In this document: positions 26,044 to 35,700 of the stretch, piece after piece
Layout of the letters: every line of letters begins with the position of its first letter
Numbering within the stretch: position 1 is the stretch's first letter
Origin: Microbacterium sp. AK009
GTDB lineage: Bacteria > Actinomycetota > Actinomycetes > Actinomycetales > Microbacteriaceae
NCBI RefSeq assembly: GCF_013410955.1
Contig: NZ_JACCCG010000005.1
Location: forward strand, 354,596 to 418,595
Direction: 5' to 3'
DNA length: 64,000 bases
The notes under the pieces: generated by a model
Seen by the model: the letters and a program-made list of their open reading frames with translations, nothing else
Told to the model about the DNA's origin: nothing
The model's database searches: none
Program-made: the position numbers and the translations under genes

Positions 26044-26601
26044 TCAAAGGCCGGTGTCTCGCACCCCGACGCGGTCGGGGATGTCGAAGGCGAGCCGCGG
26101 CAGCCACGTCTCGGGCTCCGGCCAGGGGCGCGAAGACGGCAAGGCTGCGAGGAGGCGCCGCAGCGCCGCATCCCTCGGCGACGTCGGCGCCGCCGCCGGA
26201 AGCACCCGGCGAGGAGCGCGGTAGCCGAGCGCGCCGCACCACCAGTGCCGCCACGTGTCGCCGGCCTCGGCGGGATCGAGGACGATGTAGTAGTCGGGCA
26301 TGATGGCCGCGCCGTCCTCGAACTGGGCGAGGGCGTTCTCGACCTCGACCTCGAGCACACCGAGGGTGGCGCGGGCCTCGAACAGCTCGACCCAGGCGGC
26401 GGCGACGTGCTCGAGCGGGTCGGCATCGTGGACCACGACAGGAGCGGATGCCGCGGCGATGCGCCGCGCGCCGAGAGCGGGCTCGCTGCCCTGGAGACTG
26501 AGAGTCTCCACGCCCGGGACGCTGCTGAGAACGTGCAGCGCCTCTTCGGACGCGGAGCCCACGACGGCGACGACGGTTCCGGAAGCCGATAGTGACACCA
26601 T
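26044..26601 (-). CDS. Conserved-looking hypothetical protein
   Basis: The 185-residue protein begins MVSLSASGTVVAVVGSASEE. The first 80 residues read as an alternating beta-alpha (Rossmann-like) region with IAAASAPVVVHDADPLEHVAAAW. The middle has PDYYIVLDPAEAGDTWRHWWCGALG, and the C-terminus is WLPRLAFDIPDRVG. The two-tryptophan segment suggests a defined fold. I do not recognise a family. It is transcribed toward the repeat array and probably ends at the hairpin at 25999. Confidence 0.6.
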   Translation of the reverse strand: MVSLSASGTVVAVVGSASEEALHVLSSVPGVETLSLQGSEPALGARRIAAASAPVVVHDADPLEHVAAAWVELFEARATLGVLEVEVENALAQFEDGAAIMPDYYIVLDPAEAGDTWRHWWCGALGYRAPRRVLPAAAPTSPRDAALRRLLAALPSSRPWPEPETWLPRLAFDIPDRVGVRDTGL

Positions 26602-26678
26602 GCTTCACATTACGTCGGCACCGTCCGGGTGGCACGGAACGTTCGCGAGTCGCAACGAGAATGTAACGCGCACACGCA

Positions 26679-26710
26679 CAGAGGGGATGACCTGGAGGTC
26701 ATCCCCTCTG
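26679..26710. terminator. Strong hairpin between the 26727 and 26044 genes
   Basis: Perfect 14-bp arms CAGAGGGGATGACC (26679-26692) and GGTCATCCCCTCTG (26697-26710) enclose a TGGA tetraloop. It lies 16 bp after the stop of the minus-strand gene ending at 26727, so it is most likely that gene's terminator. Confidence 0.75.
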
Positions 26711-26726
26711 CTGTGGGGGGCTGGTG

Positions 26727-27170
26727 TCAGCTGTTCGCCGAGGCCACCGAGCCGGCCGACGCCGCGGAGGCCGGCGAGTCGGCGGGGGCGGGCGCCGGCG
26801 CGGGCGGTGCCGGCGCGGGGGCAGCCGGAGCGGGGGCCGGCGCGGGCGGCGGCACCGGGGTGGGAGCGCTCACGACCGAGACCGTGCTCGAGGGTGCGGC
26901 CGGGCTCGCAGGCGACGGCACGATCGTCGGCGAGGGCGTGGGGGAGGTCGCCGACACCACGGTCGCCGACGTGTCGGTGACGCTCATCTGCACGCCGGTG
27001 CGGTCCAGGACCGAGCCGCCCGGGCCGACGATCGCTCCACCGGGGACGGTGGTGCCGTCGGTGGACTGCAGGTTCATCGAGGCGGCGGTGGCGGCAGCCG
27101 CCCCGCCGACGAGGGTGAGCCCCAGGGCGCCGGCGATGCCGTAGGTGAGCCACTTCTTCTTGTCGTTCAT
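26727..27170 (-). CDS. Secreted or membrane-anchored Ala/Pro-rich protein
   Basis: The 147-residue protein has a basic start MNDKKKWLTYGIAGALGLTL and a hydrophobic segment (residues about 8-28) that could be a signal peptide or anchor. A short Thr/Ser region follows (NLQSTDGTTVPGGAIVG), then a long low-complexity tail rich in (Ala-Pro). It has a good ribosome site and its own terminator. A TAAGAGGGGTCTCATGA site at 27265-27281 lies about 95 bp upstream. The same element occurs in the two-component divergent promoter, so it may belong to that regulon. No enzymatic function is apparent. Confidence 0.65.
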   Translation of the reverse strand: MNDKKKWLTYGIAGALGLTLVGGAAAATAASMNLQSTDGTTVPGGAIVGPGGSVLDRTGVQMSVTDTSATVVSATSPTPSPTIVPSPASPAAPSSTVSVVSAPTPVPPPAPAPAPAAPAPAPPAPAPAPADSPASAASAGSVASANS

Positions 27171-27244
27171 CTCGTTCTCCTTCGTCTGTCCGCCGGGGCT
27201 CCGGGGGGTCGGCCCCGGCGGTGATTCCAGAATCGCGGCCGCGA

Positions 27245-28438
27245 CTAAGCCGATTCCAAGGCGTTCATGAGACCCCTCTTACCGTCCCCCGTCTGCGCAC
27301 GCCGGACCTCGCGGCCGGGGTCGAGTACCGCCTCGGTAAGGACGAGAAGGTGCCCGGCGGCATCGTCGCGACCGCGTTCCTGCGCACCGAGCACCTGCCC
27401 GAGCAACAGGGTCGCGGCTCTCGCCCGGACCGGGTCGCTCCCCCACCGCGTGAGCGCACCACGGGCCAGTTCCCACGCCCGCTCGTCACGGTCTTCGGGG
27501 GTGAGGTACGCGCTCGCCACCGCGTGGGCGATGAAGGCCGCGGCGTCGTCGTCGGGGTTTCCGCGACCGGCGGTGTCGACATCGATCAGGCCCGAGATCG
27601 CGCCCTCATCGTCGAGGAACAGCTGGCCGAAGTGCAGGTCGCCGTGCACCGTCACACCCGGGTCGACCTCTCGCCAGGAACGCGCAACACTGTCGAGCAG
27701 GTTCTCGACGCGCGTAGCGCGGGCCGAGTCGGCTCCTTCGCGAAAACGCGTCGCGTACCAGTCGCGACGCTCCGCGAGGCCCACGCGCGCCGCGTGGTCG
27801 AGCGGCACCGCGGCGAGCGCGGCGCGCAGCTGGTCGACGGCGTCGAGCAACGCAGCCGGGCGCCACGCGACATCCGGCGCGCCTGTCCCCCGCGCCTGAT
27901 CGAGCACGATCAGGCCCTCGGGCGACCAGCCCTCCAGGTCCGCCATCGGGATGCCCGCATCGGCGAGGCGGCGGTGCGTGCGGACGATGCGGTCCACACG
28001 GCGCGGCGGCACCACCTTGATCCACCGCGCCCCGCCCCGGGCTTCCACGCGCAGGACGGCGCGGCGTCCGGCGCGATAGCCGACGATGCGCGGTGACGCG
28101 GTGGCGACGATGCCGAGCCGGGCGAGCAGGGTCTCGGCCGCCTGCGAGAAGGCGGCGGGGGCGAGCGCCGGCAGGTACGGGTCAGCGGGGTGCACCCAGA
28201 TGCGGCAATCCGGCGACGTGGGGCTGCCCAGCAGCATCCCGGTCTCCTGGGCCACCACTCTGCGCGACGTGTCGACGAAATAAGTCATGGGCTCGGAGTC
28301 CGCGGGTGTCACCTCGAAACCGGCGATCGACCCGGCACCGAACGGCTCCCGGCTGAGCAGCGCCACCGGGGTGTCGGCGGCGAGCTCGAGCGCGTCGCGC
28401 AGGAGCTCTTCCTCACTCGCGGCCGTGGAGAGGGTCAT
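27245..28438 (-). CDS. Aminoglycoside phosphotransferase-fold protein (APH/choline kinase family)
   Basis: The product is 397 residues from ATG 28438 (MTLSTAASEEELLRDALELA); a longer frame to 28912 overlaps the divergent kinase gene. The kinase-like C-lobe is recognised by the catalytic loop VTVHGDLHFGQLFLD (HGD, then Q/N) and the metal-binding ISGLIDVDTAGRG (DxD). The N-lobe Lys is likely in GARWIKVVPP. The substrate is unknown, as many such proteins act on sugars, choline or antibiotics. The 5' region shares a promoter gap and a possible regulator site with the two-component system. Confidence 0.82.
   Translation of the reverse strand: MTLSTAASEEELLRDALELAADTPVALLSREPFGAGSIAGFEVTPADSEPMTYFVDTSRRVVAQETGMLLGSPTSPDCRIWVHPADPYLPALAPAAFSQAAETLLARLGIVATASPRIVGYRAGRRAVLRVEARGGARWIKVVPPRRVDRIVRTHRRLADAGIPMADLEGWSPEGLIVLDQARGTGAPDVAWRPAALLDAVDQLRAALAAVPLDHAARVGLAERRDWYATRFREGADSARATRVENLLDSVARSWREVDPGVTVHGDLHFGQLFLDDEGAISGLIDVDTAGRGNPDDDAAAFIAHAVASAYLTPEDRDERAWELARGALTRWGSDPVRARAATLLLGQVLGAQERGRDDAAGHLLVLTEAVLDPGREVRRAQTGDGKRGLMNALESA
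27265..27281 (-). promoter_or_regulatory. Candidate response-regulator site upstream of the secreted protein
   Basis: TAAGAGGGGTCTCATGA on the minus strand lies about 95 bp upstream of the 27170 start and inside the last codons of the phosphotransferase-like gene. It differs by one base from the copy at 28471-28487. In both, a TGGAATCG follows at similar distance (12-26 bp), suggesting a shared control element. Confidence 0.5.
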
Positions 28439-28470
28439 CCTACGATTCCAGCACGGATGCCGCGGGCCGG

Positions 28471-28487
28471 TCATGAGACCTCTCTTA
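28471..28487. promoter_or_regulatory. Candidate response-regulator site in divergent promoter
   Basis: TCATGAGACCTCTCTTA lies in the 90-bp gap between the phosphotransferase-like gene (start 28438) and the histidine kinase (start 28529). It matches 27265-27281 at 16 of 17 bases. It may be the binding site of the response regulator encoded at 30105. Confidence 0.55.
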
Positions 28488-28528
28488 GGCTTCGGCGGCC
28501 GGAAGGAGCGCCCCTCGATACTGGAAGG

Positions 28529-30094
28529 GTGACTGCCGAGCCGACCCCGACGAGCCGCCGGTTGCCGGTGCTGTCGGTGCGGGCGCGGATCATCCTCGCG
28601 ATCACCCTCGTCGCCGGGCTCGGGATGGTCGTCGTGGGTACGGCGGTGTACCTCGAGGAGCGCGGGCGGATCCTCCGCCAGGTCGATGACCTGTTGAGCG
28701 CGAATCTCGAGGCCGCCCGGTTCCTCGTCGAGCAGGGCGACGCCGACACCGGCACCTGGGCTTCGACCGAGGGCGCCCTCGCCGCTGTCGTGCAGCGCGC
28801 GGCACCCGACGACAACACCGGCGTGATGGGCCTCGTCGCCGGCGAGCCGCGGCTCGTGCCGGGGGTGCCGCTGGATGTCGATCTGCGCTCCGCTGCCGGT
28901 TTCGTCGCCCATGTGAACGAGGTGACCGAGGGCGGCTCGCCCTACATCGGCACCTACGCCGAAGACGGAGTGACGTGGCGCTTCCTCGCGACACCCATCG
29001 AGGTGGCGGTCGAGGGCAGCGCCGTGGCGGGGGGCGGCGATGAGGCGGTGTTCGTCATCGCCTACGACCTCGACGCCGAGCTCGCCGAGATCGACGCCGC
29101 CGCGCGGGTGTGGATCATCGCCAGCTCCGTCACACTGATCGCCATCGGCGCGGTGGCCGCGCTCGTGACCGGGCGCCTGCTGCGACCCCTGCGCCAGATG
29201 CGTGACACAGCCGAGCGGGTCTCGGCGCAGTCGCTGTCCGAGCGCCTGCCGGTCTCGGGGCGCGATGACGTGTCAGAGCTCGCGCGCACCATGAACGACA
29301 TGCTCGACCGCCTCGACCAGGCCCTGGAGTCGCAGCGACAGCTGCTCAGCGACGTCGGGCACGAACTGAAGACGCCGATCACGATCGTGCGCGGCTATCT
29401 CGAGGTGGTCGACCCCGACAGCCCGACCGATGTGCGCGAAACCCGCGATCTCGCTGTCGACGAACTCGAGCGGATGGGCCGCCTCGTGCAGGATCTCGCC
29501 GCGGCCGCGGCGCTCCACGGTCCGGCGCCGGTGAAGCCCGTGCCCCTGGACGCCGCCGACCTGTTGCGCCAGATCGCTCGCAAAGCCGAGGGCATTGCGA
29601 GAGCGGAGGTCGAGGTGGGCGCTTTCGCCGAGGTGGTCGCCGTCCTCGACCCCGCGCGGGTGACGCAGGCGGTGCTCCAGCTGGCCCAGAACGCGGTGAC
29701 CCACGGCGGTGGACGCCTGGTGCTCTCGAGCCGGCGCGTGGGCGACGAGTTGGAGATTTCGGTGCGCGACTTCGGCCTCGGCGTCCCCGATGACGACAAG
29801 GCGGCGGTCTTCGACCGGTTCCATCGGGGGGCGGCGTCTGCCGAGCAGACCGGCAGCGGGCTCGGCCTCAACATCGTGCAGGTGATCGCGCGCGCTCACG
29901 GTGGTCGGGCGAGGGTGGAGGATGCCGCGGACGGCGGTGCCCTCTTCGTGATGTCGCTGCCCGTGGTCGACGGGCTCGCACCCCGGCTGGTCATCCCGCC
30001 GAGGCCGCCGCTGCCCGCGTGGGCCGCGGCGGGAGCGGCAGGCGGTGACGGAGCATCCGGGCCGGGGCGCCCCGGCGCCGGGGTGAGCGCGTGA
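28529..30094 (+). CDS. Sensor histidine kinase
   Basis: The product is 521 residues from GTG 28529, shortly after a GGAAGG ribosome site. TM1 is at about 20-40 (IILAITLVAGLGMVVVGTAVY), followed by a roughly 150-residue extracytoplasmic sensor. TM2 is IIASSVTLIAIGAVAALVTG, then HAMP (RLLRPLRQMRDTAERVSAQS), HisKA with H278 (SDVGHELKTPI) and HATPase (QNAVTHGGG, GSGLGLNIVQV). An unusual Pro/Gly/Ala-rich tail of about 40 residues follows the catalytic domain. It forms an operon with the response regulator 10 nt downstream. Confidence 0.93.
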   Translation: MTAEPTPTSRRLPVLSVRARIILAITLVAGLGMVVVGTAVYLEERGRILRQVDDLLSANLEAARFLVEQGDADTGTWASTEGALAAVVQRAAPDDNTGVMGLVAGEPRLVPGVPLDVDLRSAAGFVAHVNEVTEGGSPYIGTYAEDGVTWRFLATPIEVAVEGSAVAGGGDEAVFVIAYDLDAELAEIDAAARVWIIASSVTLIAIGAVAALVTGRLLRPLRQMRDTAERVSAQSLSERLPVSGRDDVSELARTMNDMLDRLDQALESQRQLLSDVGHELKTPITIVRGYLEVVDPDSPTDVRETRDLAVDELERMGRLVQDLAAAAALHGPAPVKPVPLDAADLLRQIARKAEGIARAEVEVGAFAEVVAVLDPARVTQAVLQLAQNAVTHGGGRLVLSSRRVGDELEISVRDFGLGVPDDDKAAVFDRFHRGAASAEQTGSGLGLNIVQVIARAHGGRARVEDAADGGALFVMSLPVVDGLAPRLVIPPRPPLPAWAAAGAAGGDGASGPGRPGAGVSA

Positions 30095-30104
30095 GGAGGA
30101 CGAC

Positions 30105-30761
30105 GTGGCATCCATATTGATCGCCGACGACGAGGCCCGCATCTCGGGTTTCATCGACAAGGGTCTGCGCGCCGCGGGGTTCGCCACGCGCGTCGCGCCG
30201 ACCGGGCCCGAGGCGTTGAATCTGGCGCTCAGCGGTGAGTTCGACCTCCTGGTGCTCGACGTGAACCTGCCGGGCATGGACGGATTCCGGGTGCTCGAGG
30301 AGCTCCGCGGCAGCGGGTCGTCGATGCCGGTCATCATGCTGACCGCCCGGGTGGAGCTCGAGGACACCGTCGCCGGGCTCGAGGGCGGCGCCGACGACTA
30401 CCTCGGCAAGCCGTTCCGGTTCGACGAACTGGTCGCGCGGATTCGACTGCGCATGCGTCGAGACGACGCCGCCGCACCCACGCAGGTGAGCCACCGCGAC
30501 CTGGTGCTCGACATCCGCACCCGGCGCGCGCACGTCGGCGGTGCGGCGGTGGAGCTGTCGGCCCGGGAGTTCGCCCTCGCCGAGGAGCTCGTTCGGCACG
30601 CCGGACAGGTGCTCAGTCGCGAGCAGCTGCTGAGCCGGGTCTGGGGGTTCGACTTCGACCCCGGCTCGAACGTCGTCGACGTCTACATCGGGTATCTGCG
30701 CCAGAAGCTCGGCCCCGGCCGCATCGAGACGATGCGCGGCGTCGGCTACCGCCTCACCTGA
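30105..30761 (+). CDS. OmpR-family response regulator
   Basis: The 218-residue protein starts at GTG 30105 behind a GAGGAGG ribosome site. The receiver has D52 in LLVLDVNLPG, acidic pocket D8/D9 and Lys in DDYLGKPFR. The winged-helix output domain ends RIETMRGVGYRL. It is the partner of the preceding kinase. The shared 17-bp motif at 28471 and 27265 is the candidate DNA site. Confidence 0.93.
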   Translation: MASILIADDEARISGFIDKGLRAAGFATRVAPTGPEALNLALSGEFDLLVLDVNLPGMDGFRVLEELRGSGSSMPVIMLTARVELEDTVAGLEGGADDYLGKPFRFDELVARIRLRMRRDDAAAPTQVSHRDLVLDIRTRRAHVGGAAVELSAREFALAEELVRHAGQVLSREQLLSRVWGFDFDPGSNVVDVYIGYLRQKLGPGRIETMRGVGYRLT

Positions 30762-30811
30762 GCGCAGCGCCGGGGGCCGACGCGGCCAGGTGCCGACGCG
30801 GGCTGTGCCGT

Positions 30812-30882
30812 GCTTCGGAGAATCGGTCGGACTTCGGAGCGAAGCGGCGAGACGCTCCGAAGTCCGCGCGCATCTCCGAAGC
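30812..30882. repeat. Nested double-palindrome between convergent genes
   Basis: Outer arms GCTTCGGAGA (30812-30821) and TCTCCGAAGC (30873-30882) and inner arms GGACTTCGGAGCG (30829-30841) and CGCTCCGAAGTCC (30853-30865) are all perfect. The octamer CTTCGGAG or its complement thus appears four times in 71 bp. The element lies between the response regulator end (30761) and the convergent MFS end (30942) and probably terminates both. Confidence 0.8.
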
Positions 30883-30941
30883 TGGACACTCGGCGAGCCG
30901 ACAGGACCCACGGGCCGGCGAGGTGGGCCGCAGCGACCGGT

Positions 30942-32414
30942 TCAGCTCTCGGCGGCGGCCGCTTTGCGTTTGGCGAGGTCGAGGATCGAGACGATGAGGG
31001 CCAGCATCAGGAAGGCGGCGACCGAGAGCATCCCGAACAGATACGCGTCGTGATAGACGACGAGGTCGTCGACGGTGCCCTGCTCGCGGTTGATCGTGGC
31101 GTAGAAGAGCGACAGCGCGACGGCGGTGCCCACGGCAGTGCCGATCCGCTGACCTAGCTGTCCGACCGAGCCGGCGACACCTCCCTGCTTGACCGGGATC
31201 TCGGCGAGCGTGAGGGTCTGATTCGGAGCGATCACCAGCCCGCCGCCGAACCCGCCGACGATCATGACCGCAGCCATCAGGTAGGGAGTGAGGGCGGGGG
31301 CGGAGAAGACGGCGGCGGTCACGAGCCCGACCACCGAGATCAGCACGCCGACGACGCCGAACACCACCACCGGGCGGCCGAATCGGGTTACCAGATTGCC
31401 GCCGACCCACGAGGCGATCGCGCTCGCGAGGGCGAAACCGATCGACACCATCCCTGCGAAGACCGGCTCGAGGCCGAGTCCGAACTGCAGGTACAGCGTC
31501 GTCAGCAGGAACAGCGCGGGAAGCGCGGTGAAGTACGTCGTCTGGATGACCGTGCCGTTGCGATATGAGCTGATGCGGAAGAGCTTCAGCGGGATGAGCG
31601 GCTGACCGCCGCGCCCTTCGTACCGGCGCTCCCAGAGGAGGAACAGGGTGAGGAAGGCTGCGAAGGCGAGGAGCAGCCACCAGCGGGCGGGGTCGTCGTC
31701 GGGCGACCCCGTGGTGAAGAGGAACGGCCACATCAGCGACAGCACGGTCAGGCCGAACAGCAGGAGGCCGACCGGGTCGAGCTGCACCTTGCGGGCGGAG
31801 CGGGTGCGGGTGTCGGGCAGCAGCCACAGCACCAGGGCGATCGCGATGAGGCAGAGCGGGACGTTCATCCAGAAGATGAGCCGCCACCCGTCGGTCTCGC
31901 CCCCGAGGGCGATGAGAAGGCCGCCGATCGTGGGGCCGAAGGCGGTGGCGATGCCGATCGTCGCGCCGAAGAGACCGAACGCGCGCCCGCGTTCCTTCCC
32001 CTGGAAGAGCTCCTGGGCGGTGCCGAGCACCTGCGGCATCTGGATGCCGGCGGCGACCCCCTGCAGCAGGCGCGCGACGAGGAGCACGAGCGCGTTGGGC
32101 GCGAGTGCGCACAGGATGCTGGTGAGGGTGTAGAGCGCCAGGCCGACCACGAAGAGGGTGCGGCGCGATCGCTGGTCCCCCAGGCGCCCCATCGGAACGA
32201 GCGTGAGGCCGAAGGTCAGGACGAAGCCCGACACGATGAGCTGCACCTCGGTCGACCCGGCGCCCAGGCCCGTCTCGATGGACGGCAGGGCGACGTTGAC
32301 CTTCGTGAGGTCGAGGATCGTGAGCGCGGCGACGGCGACGCACACCCAGAACGCCTGCCACTTGCGGGCGTTCGAGAGGGGGATGATCGCAGTCGTCGGC
32401 GCGCTCGAGGTCAC
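30942..32414 (-). CDS. MFS transporter, DHA2 (QacA/EmrB-like) drug exporter family
   Basis: The product is 490 residues from GTG 32414 (VTSSAPTTAIIPLSNARKWQ). About 14 hydrophobic segments and the DHA2 signatures are visible: LDLTKVNVALPSI in TM1, GRLGDQRSRR in loop 2-3, RLLQGVAAGIQMPQV in TM4 and GATIGIATAFGPTIGGLL, the antiporter motif C-like segment. These export drugs or metabolites by proton antiport. The substrate is unknown. The start overlaps the stop of a small membrane-protein gene (GTGA). Confidence 0.9.
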   Translation of the reverse strand: MTSSAPTTAIIPLSNARKWQAFWVCVAVAALTILDLTKVNVALPSIETGLGAGSTEVQLIVSGFVLTFGLTLVPMGRLGDQRSRRTLFVVGLALYTLTSILCALAPNALVLLVARLLQGVAAGIQMPQVLGTAQELFQGKERGRAFGLFGATIGIATAFGPTIGGLLIALGGETDGWRLIFWMNVPLCLIAIALVLWLLPDTRTRSARKVQLDPVGLLLFGLTVLSLMWPFLFTTGSPDDDPARWWLLLAFAAFLTLFLLWERRYEGRGGQPLIPLKLFRISSYRNGTVIQTTYFTALPALFLLTTLYLQFGLGLEPVFAGMVSIGFALASAIASWVGGNLVTRFGRPVVVFGVVGVLISVVGLVTAAVFSAPALTPYLMAAVMIVGGFGGGLVIAPNQTLTLAEIPVKQGGVAGSVGQLGQRIGTAVGTAVALSLFYATINREQGTVDDLVVYHDAYLFGMLSVAAFLMLALIVSILDLAKRKAAAAES

Positions 32415-32599
32415 GGCCGCTCCGACCCGTCCCGGGTGAAGACGGCGCGGAGCACGAAGAAGACGATCACCGCGACGACGGCGACGACGATCAGCTTGCC
32501 GATGAACCACAGCAGCGAGAAGAGGATGTTGACGAGGAACCACGCGATGACGATCGCGACGATCACTCCGATGACGGTCCAGATCGTGCCCTTGTTCAC
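32411..32599 (-). CDS. Small two-helix membrane protein
   Basis: The 62-residue GTG-initiated protein is MNKGTIWTVIGVIVAIVIAW then NILFSLLWFIGKLIVVAVVAVIVFFVLRAVFT. It is two hydrophobic stretches with a short charged tail. No family is recognised. Translational coupling to the DHA2 exporter (GTGA overlap) suggests a joint role or simply a shared transcript. Confidence 0.65.
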   Translation of the reverse strand: MNKGTIWTVIGVIVAIVIAWFLVNILFSLLWFIGKLIVVAVVAVIVFFVLRAVFTRDGSERP

Positions 32600-32665
32600 C
32601 CGGATAGCCTACGCCCGGCCGCGTGGGCGGGGGCGGGACGCGTCGTGCGCCGCTGGCTGGGCATG

Positions 32666-32742
32666 CCGCCGAGAAACCACAGCTGCGGCGAGACCCCCTG
32701 TCGGCGCAGCGATGTCTCGGCGCGGATGTGGTTTCTCGGCGG
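32666..32742. repeat. 77-bp palindromic element between sbcC and the small membrane-protein gene
   Basis: Perfect 16-bp outer arms CCGCCGAGAAACCACA (32666-32681) and TGTGGTTTCTCGGCGG (32727-32742) enclose an inner pair GCTGCG (32682-32687) and CGCAGC (32705-32710). A GCGAGAC/TGTCTCG echo is also present. It sits 10 bp beyond the sbcC stop (32752) and upstream of the small membrane-protein gene. It can act as a terminator for sbcCD. Confidence 0.8.
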
Positions 32743-32751
32743 TCTGGGCGG

Positions 32752-35700
32752 TCAGGCCGGGAGGAGGGATGCTGCGACGGCGGCGTCCTGGCGGATGACG
32801 CTCGGCCCCTGCGGGGTTGCCCGCACGTGCAGCTGCGCGGGGATGCGTTCCTTCATCGTCGCGACGTGGCTGATGAGTCCCACGGTGCGCCCGCCCTGGC
32901 GGAGCTCATCGAGCGTCGCCATCGCCAGCTCGAGGGTGTCGTCGTCGAGTGAGCCGAAGCCCTCATCGATGAACAGCGTGTCGAGCCGCACGCCGCCGGC
33001 GCGCGCCGTGACCACCTCCGCGAGCCCGAGCGCCAGCGCGAGCGACGCGAGGAAGGTCTCCCCGCCCGACAGGGAGTGCGCGGGGCGCGGGGCGCCGGTG
33101 TGCGCGTCGAGGATCTCGAGGCCGAGACCCGACGCCGCACCGCGGGCGGCGAGCGCGTCGGTGTGCCGGAGCTGGTACCGGCCCGACGACATGTCGCCGA
33201 GCCGCAGGTTGGCTGCCGCGACGATCTCCTCCAGTTCGGCCGCGAGGACGAAGGACTCCAGGGTCATCCGGTGGGTGTTGGGCGCGCGGCCGGCGACAGT
33301 GTCGGCCAGCCGCGCGACGATCTGGTGCTCGTCGGCGAGCTCTGCAAGGTCGCCGAGCGCAGCGCGGGCCCGGTCACGCAGGGTGCGGAGGCGTTCGGCG
33401 GTCGCCGCGGCGTCGGCGGCCGCGTCCACCGCCGCGACCCACGCGTCGCGCGCGGCGACGAGGGCCGCCTCGGCGGCTGCGACGTCGACGGGTTCCTCGG
33501 GCTCGCCGGCGAGCGCGAGCTCGAGGTCGCGGAGACGGTCACGTTCGGCGCGGAGCGCCGCCTCGTGCGCGCGGATGCTCTCTTCGAGGGCGTCGCGCGC
33601 GGCAGCGGTGCGCAGGCTGACGCGTGCCGCGATCGCATCATCGAAGCCGGATGCGGCAATGCGGCCGTCACGGTCGGCAGCGGCGCGATCGGCCGTCGCC
33701 GTCGCGGCCTCGGCCGCCCGTCGGGCGGCTGCGAGTCGGGTGGCGCGGTCGCGCCGCCGCGTCGCGGCGTGAACGCGCTGGGCGACGGACTCGTAGTCGC
33801 CGCGCGCCGCGTCGACCACCCGGCGCTTCTCGCGCAGTTCGGCATCGTGGGCCGAGACCTTCTCGCGGAGGGCCGCGAGGTGAACGGTGAGTCGCTCCCG
33901 TTCTTGCATGGCCTCGGCCTCGAGCAGGGCGAGCGTTTCCAGCGTCGCCAGCAGTCGATCCCGCTCGGTGACGGCGGCTTCACCGGCGGCGAGCGTGGAC
34001 TCCGCTTCGACCAGCGCCGTCGTCGCCGCGTCGAGATCGAGGCCGCCCGCGCGCGCCGCCGCATCGGTCTGGGCCTCACGCGCGGCGCGGAACTCCTCGG
34101 CCGCGCGGCGCGCCTGCTCGCCCGCCTGGTGCTGCGCGGCCTCGGCGCGCTCGATGTCGTCATCGGAGACGGGGTCGCTCGTCGGCTCGGCCGGATGGGG
34201 GTGTTCGACCGATCCGCACACGGGGCACGCCTCACCGTCGACGAGGTCGGCGGCGAGCGATCCCGCCCGGTCGGCGGCGCGGCGGCGCAGGAGCGACACC
34301 ACGACCTCGTTCGCGGCAGCCGCGGCCACGGCTGCGGCGAGCGACGCCTCCTCTGCGGTCAGCGAGAGCGGGGCGAGGTCGGCGGCGTGGGCGGCCGCGT
34401 CGCAGCGCACGCGCGCCTCGTCGCGGCGCGTGCGCGCGGCATCCACTCCCGCAGCGGCGTCGCGGATCGGCGCCAGCTCGACCTCGACGGAGGCGCGCTG
34501 CACGGGAATCCGTGCCCGATCGGCGTCGAGGCGGGCGATCAGCTCCTCCTCCTCACGGATGCGTGCGATGTCGTCCGCGAGCGCCTGCTCGGCGGCATCC
34601 ATCGTCTTCTCGACGGTCTGCGCTTCGCGCCATACCGCCAGATCCCCGGTCAGCTGCAGCACGAGGGTGTCGAGCTCGTCCAGGAAGAGCGCGGGAAGGT
34701 CGCCGTCCTCCTTCTCGACGCCGAGCTCGTCCACCCGCATCTGCACCGCCGACATGGCGGTCGTCTTCTCGGCATCGGCGGCGTCGGCCGCTTCGAGCGG
34801 TGCGCGGAGCGCCTCGGCGTCGCGGGCTGCCGCCAGCTCGCGTCGGGCCAGGTCGATGGCCGGAACGTCGGCCTCGAGGCCGGCCAGCGCGGCGCGCGAG
34901 CGCGCCCGATCCTCTTGCATCTGTCGCAGGCGCCGCACGGCGGCATGGTGGTCCTCGGCTCCGCGATGCGCCGCCTCCGCGGCGTCGCGGGCGTTCCGCA
35001 GGGTCTCGCCCCGGTAGTCCGCGCGTTGCGCTCCGCGCTCGACGGCCTCCAGGCGCCCACCCACAGCGGATGGGGCGGCCGTCGGCGGGGTGCCGGCGGT
35101 ATCCGTGGCATCGGCATCCGTGGCACCGGCATCCATCGCACTGTCGTCCGAGGCGTCGCCGGGCTCTCGGGCGGGGAGCAGTCGCTCCGCCTCACCCAAC
35201 AGCAGGGCGGCTGCGCCCGTCGCGTCGGCGACCTCCCTCTCGACGGTGCGACGACGTTCCTCGAACGCGTGGAGGTACTCCTCGTAGGTGCGGGTGCCGA
35301 ACAGGCGCCGCAGCAGTTTCTGCCGGTCGTCGTTTCTCGCCAGGAGGAACTCGGCGAACCGGTTCTGCGCGAGGAGGATGACCTGGAGGAACTGCTGCTG
35401 GCTGAGCCCCAAGATCTCGTCGAGCTCCAACCCCACCTGGCGCGGTCCGCTCGCGAGCCCCCGCCACGCGCCGTCGACGAGCTCGGCGAGCTCGGCGTCC
35501 GCCGCGACGACGGTGAAGCCCTCACCCCGCCGCTTTCGACGCGGGTAATCGGGCGATCGGGTGACCCGGAAGCGACGACCCGCGGTGGTGAACTCCACCG
35601 CGACGCTCGTGCGGTCATCCGGTCCGCAGTGATCGCTGCGCAGGCGCTTCTCCGAACCGTCGTAGCGCGGAACACCACCGTAGAGGGCGAAGCAGATGCC

